The notes under the pieces are model-generated. The model was not told the origin of the DNA. It ran no database searches and saw only the letters and a program-made list of their open reading frames with translations. The position numbers and the translations under genes were made by a program. Positions 8,318 to 17,558 of a stretch of 38,044 nucleotides of DNA are shown one piece after another. Source of the stretch: CAZTAO01 sp964611645 (GTDB lineage: Bacteria; Armatimonadota; UBA5829); assembly GCA_964611645.1 (NCBI GenBank), contig CAZTAO010000047.1, positions 1-38,044 of the forward strand. Direction: 5' to 3'. Positions within the stretch are counted from its first letter, which is position 1, and every line of letters begins with the position of its first letter.

Positions 8318-8344
8318 TAGGCTTAGTGGAAGTCCACTAGCCTA
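8318..8344. promoter_or_regulatory. Near-perfect palindrome between the nuclease gene and the GH cluster
   Basis: TAGGCTTAGTGGA (8318-8330) and TCCACTAGCCTA (8333-8344) are reverse complements apart from one extra T in the left arm, separated only by AG. It lies about 40 nt upstream of the nuclease-gene start and 64 nt beyond the stop of the minus-strand 8408-11287 gene. It could be an operator of the nuclease gene, or a terminator of the glycosidase operon lacking a clear T-run. Confidence 0.5.
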
Positions 8345-8407
8345 AGGTCTGCCCGCAGTATACCACCCCACTCAGGCTTCCGCAAACCTTGCCCTCAAAC
8401 CATCCAA

Positions 8408-11287
8408 CTAATGCTCCAGCCACCTCACCAACTCCTCCTCCGTCCCTTCAGATATCAGCTTCTGCAACTTCGGGTCTTTGACTTCGTCGAAGGTCTTCAC
8501 GCCCAGCTTCTCTCGGACCATCATTGCGAGGTTGGCGGTTTGGGAGGCTTCTCTTATCTGCTCCCAGATGAGCGAACTTACAGGGCCGTGGCGGGATTGG
8601 ATTGCGCCCATTGTGGAGGCGTCGGGTAGGTGCTCGTAGGCGGTGTCCCATTGGTCGCGCCAGGGGTAGTTGAGGGCGAAGAACGCTACCCCCACGCAGT
8701 TGCCCAGTTGCGAGGGGACTGTGCGTATGCCCGGGTCGCCTGCTGTTTTGTCCCACAGGCACGGGGTGCTGTACCATATCCACGGCTTGGGCCGGAAGAT
8801 CGCCTGCTTCTCCGGGTTGCCCCAATATGGCGCGAAAACGTGCTTGGAATACGGGCACCAGAAGTCGCAGTATGGGGCCAGCACCTGGAATGTAGCAAGC
8901 TCGGCGGCTTCGCTGGGGTTGAAGCTGACTCGCACATTCGGGTCAGCCGCGTGGAGGGCCTTGGCGGGCTCGATGTATCCCTTTAGCTGCTCCTCGGTTG
9001 TCCCCCCCGGCTCGTCCGCAATGGCAACGAAGTAGTCTGAGTAATCCAACCCCAGCGACTTAAGATGGGCCACCCACTTGTCCGCGCCGGTGGTTCCGCC
9101 CCAGCCCAGGCGCAGCATCTTGATACCCCATTTCCTCATGTCCGCCTTGCTCATCTCGCCCGGCCAGACGTTCATCCCGTGCTCCACGAAGTCCCGCAGG
9201 TAAGCCTCGCCCTCGTGAGAGCCTGTGTAGCCATCCACCAGTACAGGCTGCTTTGGATTCGGGGCGACTTTGGATACCCGGATATTCAGCGCGACAGTGT
9301 GCTCCGGCACTCCCTTGCCTTGCATCTTCACCTTTGCCACATAATCTCCGGCGGGTACGCCTTTGGTATTGATCGTCAGCCAGACTCCGGCAACATTGAG
9401 CGGCGGGACGGTGATGTTTGGCCGCCGAAGCAGGAAGAACGGGGTCCAGGTCTGGCGGTCTGATCCATAGGGTATGAAGCCCTCCACCCTCCATGTGACC
9501 GCATTGGGGAACGAGCCGTTCTTGCCTTTGAGCGGGCCGGGGGTGACGGTGAGGGTGATGGGGTTGTCCGTCAGGTTTCGCAGGCCGACCTGCACCGCCT
9601 TAACTGCCTCTCGCGGAACCAGCATGGTCTTTCCTTTAACGGGTTTCGTGGGCCACGCTGTAGCTCCCCAGACCTCCTGAGAAAGCCGCGAAAAGGGATT
9701 GTCCGATAGCCAGACCAGCAGCTTGTCGGTCTTTGAGGCTCCTGACTGTGCTGCCTTCTTGCGGTACATGTCCATTGTCCACGGCGGGCGCACCGTGCCC
9801 GACGGGACTATCTTCGGGTCGTCCACCAGGAAGAGCGTAAAGATGTTGCGATAGGTGCCGCCGTATCCGGAGCCGTCCAGGGTGAACTCAACCTTCACCT
9901 TGCCTGGCTTGTTCACTGTGACTTCGCCCATCTTAATCCAGACGCTGGGAATCAGACCTGCGTGGTGGTAGGTGAACTGCTCCTTGCCATCGACATGCGC
10001 TTTTCCGAACCACGGCGCGGTGTAGCTGAGATTGGTCCCGCTGGAGAGCACCCACATCGAATACTTCCCCGGCGCCTCGACGGGCACATTCGTAGCCACA
10101 GTTCCCCCGGGAGTACCCCAACTAGCCGAAAGCCCTCCCGGGCCGCCGTACCAACCGCCATACTTGGTGAAAGGGCCTTTGGGGTCGTAGTCTCCGCCCG
10201 GCCTCAGCCCCTCGATGTTCCCGCCAACATCGTGCCACACGTAGCGGTAACCCAGCGGCTTCCGGCTGATGTCGGCATTGAGAACGCTGATCTGCCGCCG
10301 CGCTCGGACCGGGTTGGCGACCATGTTCCAGGCCTCATTGAACACAACCTGCCGCTCGGAGGCGCGGTAATCCGGGACAGCGGTCTCACTGTATTCTTTG
10401 TGTGATAGCCCATCGATAATGCCCTGCTGGAACTCACGGCTGAGGGCGAAGAGCCTGGGGTTAGCCAGCCTGTCTTCCCACGAAAGTGGCCGAACCTGCC
10501 ACCATTTCCAGCTTGCCACGTCGGATGCGGGCAGGGGAGCGTACGATGTCCACTGCGCTCCAATTGGCTTCTTGGAATCTCTTATGGTCTTGCGAACCTC
10601 GGCATCCGGAGGATCGGCCCAGATGCGGTCGGTGAGGTAGAAGCAGTCGACCGACCGGGAATCGTATCCTCCACCCCCATGCCACCACCGCACCACGTGC
10701 CCTATCTTGATGCTCAGGCTGCCTGCGGGGAGATCGACCAGCATGTCCTTCCACGCCGGTCCATCCTTCTCGGCGGGCATATCGTAGAACTCCTCATACT
10801 GGCATATCGGCCCAAGCCTTTCCAGGCCGGTGCGGTATATCTTGATGAATGTGACCCCATTGCGCCCCGGCCCGGCGCGATACTGCACCCACAGCCGGTA
10901 AAGCCCCGCGCGCGGCACGATGAGCGGAATTGTGGCGGTGGGGCCATTGTCTCCCGCGCCGCTGGTGATGCTGTCGCTGCCAGCAGTCCAACCGCCAAGC
11001 TGCTCTTTGCTCAGAAGTTCCAATTCGATAAGAGTGCTCACCATCTTGGACGGCGGCTTGAGCTTGGCAGCGGGAAGTACTTTGTCCGGCGTTAGCTTCG
11101 ATTGCTTAAGGTAATTGTGAAACTGGTTGATCGTGTCCCCTCGATGGCCCAGATGCCAGAGGGTCATTCCCAGCGAATACCGCGCCCCCAGCGGCTCGTC
11201 CACCACAGCTGCGGCGCGCAATGAGCCCGTCCCAATGAAGATCAAGGCAAACAACAGACATACAGCAGGCAATCTCGCGTACCTCAT
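8408..11287 (-). CDS. Secreted GH123/DUF4091-like TIM-barrel glycosidase
   Basis: The protein is about 959 aa, starting at ATG 11287 with GGAGGAG just upstream; an in-frame Met ten codons earlier would put a charged leader before the signal peptide and is disfavoured. The signal peptide is MRYARLPAVCLLFALIFIGTGSLRA. Two beta-sandwich-like stretches follow (about residues 95-210 and 365-460: GLYRLWVQYRAG..., GKYSMWVLSSG...), resembling carbohydrate-binding modules. After a linker the C-terminal about 300 residues look like a TIM barrel with Asp758-Glu759 in YFVAIADEPGG. GH123/DUF4091 enzymes use such an Asp-Glu pair for substrate-assisted hydrolysis of N-acetylgalactosaminides. The assignment is from motif and layout, not alignment. 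It follows the GH42-like gene after 34 nt, so they form an operon. Confidence 0.7.
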   Translation of the reverse strand: MRYARLPAVCLLFALIFIGTGSLRAAAVVDEPLGARYSLGMTLWHLGHRGDTINQFHNYLKQSKLTPDKVLPAAKLKPPSKMVSTLIELELLSKEQLGGWTAGSDSITSGAGDNGPTATIPLIVPRAGLYRLWVQYRAGPGRNGVTFIKIYRTGLERLGPICQYEEFYDMPAEKDGPAWKDMLVDLPAGSLSIKIGHVVRWWHGGGGYDSRSVDCFYLTDRIWADPPDAEVRKTIRDSKKPIGAQWTSYAPLPASDVASWKWWQVRPLSWEDRLANPRLFALSREFQQGIIDGLSHKEYSETAVPDYRASERQVVFNEAWNMVANPVRARRQISVLNADISRKPLGYRYVWHDVGGNIEGLRPGGDYDPKGPFTKYGGWYGGPGGLSASWGTPGGTVATNVPVEAPGKYSMWVLSSGTNLSYTAPWFGKAHVDGKEQFTYHHAGLIPSVWIKMGEVTVNKPGKVKVEFTLDGSGYGGTYRNIFTLFLVDDPKIVPSGTVRPPWTMDMYRKKAAQSGASKTDKLLVWLSDNPFSRLSQEVWGATAWPTKPVKGKTMLVPREAVKAVQVGLRNLTDNPITLTVTPGPLKGKNGSFPNAVTWRVEGFIPYGSDRQTWTPFFLLRRPNITVPPLNVAGVWLTINTKGVPAGDYVAKVKMQGKGVPEHTVALNIRVSKVAPNPKQPVLVDGYTGSHEGEAYLRDFVEHGMNVWPGEMSKADMRKWGIKMLRLGWGGTTGADKWVAHLKSLGLDYSDYFVAIADEPGGTTEEQLKGYIEPAKALHAADPNVRVSFNPSEAAELATFQVLAPYCDFWCPYSKHVFAPYWGNPEKQAIFRPKPWIWYSTPCLWDKTAGDPGIRTVPSQLGNCVGVAFFALNYPWRDQWDTAYEHLPDASTMGAIQSRHGPVSSLIWEQIREASQTANLAMMVREKLGVKTFDEVKDPKLQKLISEGTEEELVRWLEH

Positions 11288-11321
11288 CAGTTCTCCTCCT
11301 TCTCCCGACCCATCCACTCCG

Positions 11322-14306
11322 CTATTTCGGCAGCAGAATGAAGTCTGCCTCCTTGAGGTCCGTGACGAAAGTAACTTTGCCCTCGCAAAACCTCCATGGA
11401 ATGGACTTCTGCAGACTGACGGATCGCACCTGAGAAGGCGACTGCGGCATCTTCACGCTTACTGTGAGTTTCTTCATCGGACGGTTGCTCCAGTTGACCA
11501 GCGTCACCACGGTGCCGGCACTGCTATCTTTCACTGTCGCCTCAACACCGGTCTGCGTGACAACCTCCGGCTCAATCTCGACCGCGTGTACGCCGCTCAG
11601 AACCAAGTCCGTGGCGGCTGATTCGAAGCCAACCGGATACTGGACAGCGCGATTCCCGCCGCGTGCCCACGGTTGAGTCTTCAATCCCGTGCGAATCCAG
11701 GAATGGCCGGCAAGAGTGCCTACCGCGTATGCTCTGCCCTTGCCGTGCGAGCGCACCGTGACCGCTGCGCTGCCGTCTTTCCAGGCTCCAATTACCTTCG
11801 CATCATCCACGACAAGCGGCTGCCGCATACCAATGGCAGGAACTACCCGGCCGCCTATGGATATGTCATCTATCTTCGCGGCCAACGGTAGTTCGAGCAG
11901 CGTCCGAAGCGCCACGGCATTCTTCTCCAATCCGGCGCTCTGGAGTCCAAGAAGCTTCATCATCGCCGGCTCCGGTTCGCCAAACTGGTTGAGGCGCCCC
12001 AGACCGGCGGTAGCGTACAGAACGCCGCCTGATTGCACCCATTCGTCAAGCTTCCCAACGGCCCGACTATCTATCCACTCACCCGCGAAGTAGACAACAT
12101 CGTATCTTGCGAGCGCATTACCCTCAGCTATGTCGTCCTCGGTAATCAGGTCCACCGGATACTGCGCCTGGCGAAGCGCCATGTACAGATACTGCTGATC
12201 CTTGCGGCACAGGGTTTGCGGGATTGTGTCCGGAGCGTTCTGGCAAGTGCGCGCGAAAGGATCCTGATCTTTGGATACCACAAGACGAGACTCGTTGAAA
12301 TCGGTGGCCCTGGACAGGACAACTGCCACCCTCGCGGGGCGGAGCTTGCCACCCACCAGGTACTTCTCTGCCTCGGCGGCCTGGTAGATGGCGTCATGGA
12401 TAGCCCGGAATGAGTTCGGGTAGCTCCAGGAGACATAGTTTTCTGTGAACTCCTCAGCGGGAGCTAGGCAGAAGTTGTCGATATCACGCGCGCCTGCCCC
12501 CAATGCAAAGATCATGTTCTTCCGCAGGACGTCGGCGGTCTGCCCGGGGGAGTGTGGCATCACGTAGAAGTGGATCGGCTGGTTGTTGTACTTCACGGCG
12601 CATTGCATCTGCGCGAACATCCAGGAAATGGTCTGTGGGAACTCCGGCATGCTGAAGATGTAGTCCTCGGTCCAGAACATGTTCATTCCGTTGTATTTGA
12701 ACAGGTCCACCCATTGGGAAATGGAACCATAGTATGACGGCAAACCGTGCGGCGAGAAGTTCGCTCCGGTGAATACCTGCGGACCGACAACCTCCTGAGC
12801 TACCTCGGTGAGATGGCGGAAGTGGGCAAATAGCTCGCGCTGCTCAAATAGCGCGGAGTACCAGACCGCTCGCGCGTTGCCATCACGTGTCGGGATGGCT
12901 GTTTCGATTTCCTGCCCCAGGTCCGCGGAACTGATCCCTTGATCCTTGATCCAGACGCGATATTTCGCCTGCACACTCGTGTCCGAGAAGTCCATGGAGC
13001 CCAGGCTGATCTCATCGCCAAAACTGACGAGCCGGATGCGCGACTTGTCCTCACTCTTTCCCAGGTTGCGAATTTTCTCCTCGGTGATCCCGTGGTGGTA
13101 GGCAATGATGTCGGGCCGAACGTGGTCGTACCTGTCGGGGAGAACTGTATTGTATCCCAGCGCATCCTTTAGTTCATCGATAGAGAGATGTCCGTAGAAC
13201 GCCAGTTCTCTTGGCTTCTTTCCGCCGTTAGCTTTCGTCCAGGTCTTGCTTCTGTCGATGATTTCATGCGCGAGTTCTTTCTGAGAGCGCACTCGAAGTC
13301 GCGGCTGCCACGTGATCTCTTTGGGAATGACGATGGCCTCCCCGTTGCTGATGGCAAGTTTCCCGACTATCCGCCTGCCATTGGCGTCTGTAGACACCTG
13401 CACATCCAGCTTGTCGGCTCCCTCCAATCTCAACCAGAGGCCTTCGTCGTGGACAAGCCGGCAGAATGGCCCGATGTTGAACCACTCGCTCCAGCTTCCA
13501 GGGTCAACCGGCTTCTCGGGGAAACTGGCCTCCCGGCCGCCGTAGTTCGGCTGGAAATGGCCGGTGACCTTTCTGACAAGGAGCTTGCCGGGGGTTTTGG
13601 ATGTATTCCGGAAACGCATATACAGCCGGGTCGCGTCCAGCGCCTCGTTAGCAAAAGGAGTGCCCGCTGAGCCGGGGTACCCATCGTACTTGTCCTCGGG
13701 GCTTGTCGTCAGGAGCACGAAGTCGACAAACCTGTCTCCCGCCGGGGCGGCATTCGCCACGGTGGCAAGGCGCACCTCGGCGGTTCCGACCTTGAGTTCC
13801 ACCAGGTCTTCAGGCGACTCGGCTGCGTCGTGGTCGACTCCCCACGGCCACCATATCTGCTTACCGACTGCAGAGAAACTCCACATCTTCCGGGCATCGA
13901 GCGAACCGTAGACGTGGGAGAAGACGGTTTTGCCGCCCTGGATAATCTCTATCTTGTGGAGGTAGTTGAAGTATGGAGGCGATTGGTACTTGCTCCAGAC
14001 GCGATACTCGCCTGCTGTGGCTACGTGGATTGTCTGCGTCGCCACAGAGTCTTTGCTGTCGCTGGGAGCGCCCAGGCACGCCCCGTGTGTCATCCACATC
14101 CCACCATACGTGTGGCTCGCGTAGCTGTCGTCCTGGCGCGTGAGTTTCCAGCCATTCTTGTCCAGAGGTCTGAAGCGTTCCCCTTCAGCTACGATTATGC
14201 TCGTTGGAAGAGTGCTGGATACGACAGTCTGTTGGCAGAACCCTGCGCCCTGCAAAGTGATCGACAGCGCTATAACGCAAAGGAGCACGCATTCTTGTCT
14301 TCTCAA
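11322..14306 (-). CDS. Secreted GH42-like beta-galactosidase-family protein
   Basis: The protein is about 994 aa. The frame is open from a GTG at 14324, but GGAGGT (14322-14317) lies over that GTG, so TTG 14306, ten bases after it and giving a clean signal peptide (LRRQECVLLCVIALSITLQG), is the better start. Residues about 40-210 look like a carbohydrate-binding beta-sandwich (AGEYRVWSKYQS). The middle part looks like a barrel with candidate acid Glu in SFGDEISLG (residue 438 counted from 14324) and candidate nucleophile Glu in FWTEDYIF (553). Next comes a Rossmann-like domain, PARVAVVLSRATDF ... YDVVYFAGEWIDS ... SGGVLYATAG, as in the trimerisation domain of GH42 enzymes, and a C-terminal beta domain. 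The substrate is unknown; a secreted exo-glycosidase is the likeliest role. Confidence 0.7.
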   Translation of the reverse strand: MRRQECVLLCVIALSITLQGAGFCQQTVVSSTLPTSIIVAEGERFRPLDKNGWKLTRQDDSYASHTYGGMWMTHGACLGAPSDSKDSVATQTIHVATAGEYRVWSKYQSPPYFNYLHKIEIIQGGKTVFSHVYGSLDARKMWSFSAVGKQIWWPWGVDHDAAESPEDLVELKVGTAEVRLATVANAAPAGDRFVDFVLLTTSPEDKYDGYPGSAGTPFANEALDATRLYMRFRNTSKTPGKLLVRKVTGHFQPNYGGREASFPEKPVDPGSWSEWFNIGPFCRLVHDEGLWLRLEGADKLDVQVSTDANGRRIVGKLAISNGEAIVIPKEITWQPRLRVRSQKELAHEIIDRSKTWTKANGGKKPRELAFYGHLSIDELKDALGYNTVLPDRYDHVRPDIIAYHHGITEEKIRNLGKSEDKSRIRLVSFGDEISLGSMDFSDTSVQAKYRVWIKDQGISSADLGQEIETAIPTRDGNARAVWYSALFEQRELFAHFRHLTEVAQEVVGPQVFTGANFSPHGLPSYYGSISQWVDLFKYNGMNMFWTEDYIFSMPEFPQTISWMFAQMQCAVKYNNQPIHFYVMPHSPGQTADVLRKNMIFALGAGARDIDNFCLAPAEEFTENYVSWSYPNSFRAIHDAIYQAAEAEKYLVGGKLRPARVAVVLSRATDFNESRLVVSKDQDPFARTCQNAPDTIPQTLCRKDQQYLYMALRQAQYPVDLITEDDIAEGNALARYDVVYFAGEWIDSRAVGKLDEWVQSGGVLYATAGLGRLNQFGEPEPAMMKLLGLQSAGLEKNAVALRTLLELPLAAKIDDISIGGRVVPAIGMRQPLVVDDAKVIGAWKDGSAAVTVRSHGKGRAYAVGTLAGHSWIRTGLKTQPWARGGNRAVQYPVGFESAATDLVLSGVHAVEIEPEVVTQTGVEATVKDSSAGTVVTLVNWSNRPMKKLTVSVKMPQSPSQVRSVSLQKSIPWRFCEGKVTFVTDLKEADFILLPK

Positions 14307-14393
14307 ACCTGTTACTACCTCCACAGTGACCTCAATAGGAAGCGCAAAACCTAGTCGCCAGATGATATCACACTCAGCTACCCCGAGCCAACT

Positions 14394-16013
14394 CTATTCG
14401 GCGGAGTAGCGTTTCTTCGCCCGCGCCAAGGATTTTCGACTACCAGCGGAGGCGTGTTCGAGCCGGGCGATCTGCACGTCGAAGTTGTGGCCGAGCCACT
14501 CATCGAAGTGCTCACCGGCATTGCGCCGGCCAAAATGCCGTTTCACCTCACTCCGCAGTACTTTCAACGCCTTTGTCAGGCGCGCCTGATCCTCCAACCG
14601 ACGCTGCCATTCAGCAGTTACCGGACGGCCAGCCGAACGAAAGTGATCCACCTCCAGCACGGCAAAATCGACCTGTCGGTGCAGAGAGAGTGTGTTCACC
14701 ATCAACTGCAGACTCTTCCACTCGTGTTGATGGGCTGTGAGCCGAGGGGCGAGTTCTTCCATCTCAATCACCAGCGTGTCTTCGATAGACCAATCCGCTC
14801 GGCACCGGCCCAGCTTCGCCAGAAGGAGTTCCAGTGTCTCGCGTGGGATGCCAGGGAAGAATGCTTCGGGCCGAGCGCCCATGGTTTCCGTCAGCACTGT
14901 GATTGCTGGCCAGGTCAGGTCGATGTCGAAGTTTGGTGCGCAGAAGGTATTACCGCGCGCCCACGAGGTGCCAATTAGTCCCATCTGCCCAGTGCGTTGG
15001 ATCGCTGCTGACCATCCGCGGATGTTTGCGTACAAGTGACGGTAGTCAGGCAGCACGGAGCCGTGTGCGCTGGAGCGAATGGCGGCAGCCCCGATCACAC
15101 GGAAGCCTAGCTTCGCCCAGATATCCACCTGGAAGAAGCTGTCAATCTCCCGCTCGTGCAGGTAGGGAGCGATAAGCTTTCGCGCCTCCGCGGGCAAGTC
15201 CTCGAAGTAATGGGTACACTTGTCGATAGCGGGCGCTGCCGGATTTTCCGGTTGATCGAGCCATGCTTTGCTGATGCGCCGGCCCAACATGCGCCCAGCG
15301 GTTCCGCGCTCTCCCTTTGAGGCGTAGTCCCACAGGCAAAGGACCACGCGGTCCTTAATGTCATCGAATCGACCGGGCATAAAGTGGTCTTCCAGCATGT
15401 CCGACCAGATGATCCCCGTCTTGCCCGCTGCATCCACCACGTCGAGCAGTTCATTCAGCCACTCCACGAACAAGTCCAATACCGGAAGTCCCAAACGCTT
15501 CGCCGCCACATGCAGGCCGCTGGCTTCGTCCATGCCCAGATGCACGTAACGACTCTCCGGGTGGGCGGACAACACCTGCCGAAGCATCTCCTTCACCAGG
15601 GCCTTGCCCTTTGAATCGGTCAGACACACGGTATTGGGGTAAGTCCTATCCTCTGCGTGTTCTGCATATGTATTCCAGCGCAGCAGGTATTCCAAGTGTC
15701 CCAGGCACTGCTGCAGTGGGATGATCTCGATCCCATGTTTCGCTGCCTCTGCTTGGAAGCGTTTCAGTGTTTCCATACTCCAAGCAGAGCTCCTGTCGAA
15801 TGCGACATCGATCCCCTCGAATGGAAATACGTCCTCGTACTCCACCAAAACCGCGTTGACCTTCTGCGCCGCCAAGTCCCGCATCAACTCGGGAATGTAG
15901 GCGGGCTTGAATACGACCCCTTTGAGGTCAAGATGGACGCCTATGATAGGCTGAGCGTTTGTCAATTGCCATTCCCCCTGAAGCACCGTTATGACTCTGG
16001 CTCCGGCATTCAC
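14394..16013 (-). CDS. GH20-like beta-N-acetylhexosaminidase
   Basis: The frame is open from ATG 16013 (539 aa), but AGGGGG eight to ten bases before TTG 15965 makes that TTG the likelier start (about 523 aa). The barrel begins with IIGVHLDLKG. The family hallmark H-x-G-x-D-E is present as HLGMDE (residues 158-163 counted from 16013), preceded by the GH20-style segment HGIEIIPLQQCLGH. GH20 enzymes use this Asp-Glu pair with the substrate N-acetyl group to release GlcNAc or GalNAc. No signal peptide is present, so it probably works in the cytoplasm on imported oligosaccharides, unlike the two secreted enzymes downstream. The C-terminal about 150 residues are helical (many Arg/Leu/Glu/His). The same strand and a 69-nt gap suggest co-expression with the GH42-like gene. 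Confidence 0.78.
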   Translation of the reverse strand: MNAGARVITVLQGEWQLTNAQPIIGVHLDLKGVVFKPAYIPELMRDLAAQKVNAVLVEYEDVFPFEGIDVAFDRSSAWSMETLKRFQAEAAKHGIEIIPLQQCLGHLEYLLRWNTYAEHAEDRTYPNTVCLTDSKGKALVKEMLRQVLSAHPESRYVHLGMDEASGLHVAAKRLGLPVLDLFVEWLNELLDVVDAAGKTGIIWSDMLEDHFMPGRFDDIKDRVVLCLWDYASKGERGTAGRMLGRRISKAWLDQPENPAAPAIDKCTHYFEDLPAEARKLIAPYLHEREIDSFFQVDIWAKLGFRVIGAAAIRSSAHGSVLPDYRHLYANIRGWSAAIQRTGQMGLIGTSWARGNTFCAPNFDIDLTWPAITVLTETMGARPEAFFPGIPRETLELLLAKLGRCRADWSIEDTLVIEMEELAPRLTAHQHEWKSLQLMVNTLSLHRQVDFAVLEVDHFRSAGRPVTAEWQRRLEDQARLTKALKVLRSEVKRHFGRRNAGEHFDEWLGHNFDVQIARLEHASAGSRKSLARAKKRYSAE

Positions 16014-16483
16014 ACGAGCAGCGATGTCAACACAGCCAGTTGCAAGGCGGCGTCACTTCGCCTTCCTAGCCACTCTGCCGGTGCAGATAACAATATGGAC
16101 TGCTGTGCATTATTCCCCGCTCGTTCAGTTGAACGGTAACAGAAGCACATTCCATGAGGAGTGCGAGGTCCCGGCTGTCGGGACGCGTGGGACATGTGCG
16201 GCGGATGGCGGCCTCCTTGGTCGCCAGCACAAGGCGAATAGGTGTGTTAGCCGAGGCCTTGCCGAGGAGAATCGGCTCGCGTATCGCCTGCCTGGTAATG
16301 GCTTTGGGCCACACGGCCGGACTTGATACAGCCGCACCAAGGATCTCTCGCCACTGGGCGAACAGAGAACCAGCAATCTGCGCTGCCGTCAGAACTGGGA
16401 TCGATTCCCAGCAGGCTCTCCGCTTGTGGCGGCGCGTTGCACAACGTAACGCGTTCTCCGGGCATCCAAAGCCTTCGAAGCGT
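16014..16483. other. 470-bp gap without a convincing gene
   Basis: Minus-strand frames here are short and mutually overlapping. One gives a Met start at 16465 and runs to a stop at 16247 (MPGERVTLCNAPPQAES...). Another, open from beyond 16470 to 16066, reads ...TRQAIREPILLGKASANTP. Both have protein-like stretches but no ribosome site and no recognisable domain. The region could be a decayed gene between two live cluster genes, or plain leader and intergenic DNA. I see no terminator or repeat in it. Confidence 0.4.
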
Positions 16484-17293
16484 CTATACCAAGTCGTCGC
16501 CGGATTCTTCCAGCCACTTGTAAAGCACCCGGTTGGACTCCCAATCGAGATCCATCATGCATGTGCCGCAGACACACAGACCCATTACAAGTCCTTCCCG
16601 CAGTAACCGTTCAGCGACCTCGAGATGGCGTCTCATCGCTGCCCCGAGAAGAGGCTGTTGGCCTCCGAAGTCGTACAAGTAAAGGCAGAGCAGAATCGGC
16701 TTGGCCCCACTCATGTCTGACAGGCGGGCGATGTCGGCGGAAAAATGCTCTATACGATCTGCGTCCCAGATGGCAGTCAGATACATATCAAAGTACTGCA
16801 GGAATGGTGGGAGGTCGGGGCGATCCAGTATTTGCGGATAGATGGTCGCGCCCAGTGGCAGGCGTGGCTGAGTGACTGCATTCTCATAAAGCAGACGTGC
16901 CATGTGTTCCTGCGTTAAGCCGACATCGAGAGAGCACGTAAAGTCATCGATGTGAAATCCGTCAATACGCGTGTCCTTTGCCAAGAGCGCTTTTGTATCC
17001 ATAAGGCGTGAGAGGCATCCGTCGTAGTCCAGGAAGCTTCTTTCATCCGCAACGTTGTGAAGGTGCCACTTGCAGATGATCCGCTTTGCGGACGGCATCC
17101 CCACAAGCGTTTCCTCGCTGATAGGCAGGTGGCCGGCAATAATCACATTGGTGACGCCTGTCTTCTGTATGGCGTCCTCTACAGTCATACTAGACGCGCC
17201 AAAACCCCACGTACCGTACTCTGCAGTCTCCTGCAGGACATTCACCTTCATACCCCACAGCCATACGCGGTCCCTGATCGTCTGTCTGCTCAT
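16484..17293 (-). CDS. TIM-barrel-like protein of unknown function in the glycosidase cluster
   Basis: The protein is 269 aa, starting at ATG 17293 with GGAGGGAGGAG upstream. The frame is open to an ATG at 17410, but that one is only two bases after an AGGAGG and its extra 39 residues look non-coding. It has no signal peptide. Alternating beta-alpha segments (NVIIAGHLPIS, RIICKWHLHNV, IDGFHIDDFTC, PILLCLYLYDFGG, GLVMGLCVCGTCM) suggest a TIM barrel. The IDGFHIDDF segment, with adjacent Asp residues at a strand end, resembles active-site strands of glycoside hydrolases of the GH-A or DUF4434-like type. I do not recognise the family. Its place between the GH20-like gene and the NAGPA-type gene on the same strand suggests a role in the same glycan pathway. 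Confidence 0.7.
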   Translation of the reverse strand: MSRQTIRDRVWLWGMKVNVLQETAEYGTWGFGASSMTVEDAIQKTGVTNVIIAGHLPISEETLVGMPSAKRIICKWHLHNVADERSFLDYDGCLSRLMDTKALLAKDTRIDGFHIDDFTCSLDVGLTQEHMARLLYENAVTQPRLPLGATIYPQILDRPDLPPFLQYFDMYLTAIWDADRIEHFSADIARLSDMSGAKPILLCLYLYDFGGQQPLLGAAMRRHLEVAERLLREGLVMGLCVCGTCMMDLDWESNRVLYKWLEESGDDLV

Positions 17294-17410
17294 CCGCTCC
17301 TCCCTCCAGATGCAGTTCGCTCCCGCATCTTGCATTTGTCCGCCACGAAGCTCGACACCACTACTGATGCCGGCAGTGCCAAAGTGGTCACTCTCCCGTA
17401 TTCTATCCAT

Positions 17411-17550
17411 CGCCTCCTGACAGCATTCTTCTTGAGCGAGGCCCTGAACAGGCTGTCTGTTGGCCCTTTGAATTCCCCGCGCTTCGCCACCACCTCCGGG
17501 GCTCCTCCCACACCAACCTTACCATCATAATGCTTGCTTTCCATAGACAC
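17411..17550 (-). other. Possible small ORF or remnant upstream of the TIM-barrel-like gene
   Basis: A minus-strand frame opens near 17550 and reads MESKHYDGKVGVGGAPEVV, then AKRGEFKGPTDSLF and ASLKKNAVRR. It is open as far as 17290, across the start of the next gene. The composition looks protein-like, but there is no clear ribosome site and no known domain. It may be a small gene, a remnant, or a dispersed sequence element. Confidence 0.25.
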
Positions 17551-17558
17551 AGTTTACC

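Noticed and set aside
16154..16606. Plus-strand frame of 150 codons in the cluster gap
   Set aside because: It overlaps the 3' end of the TIM-barrel-like gene on the other strand, has no ribosome site and shows no domain.
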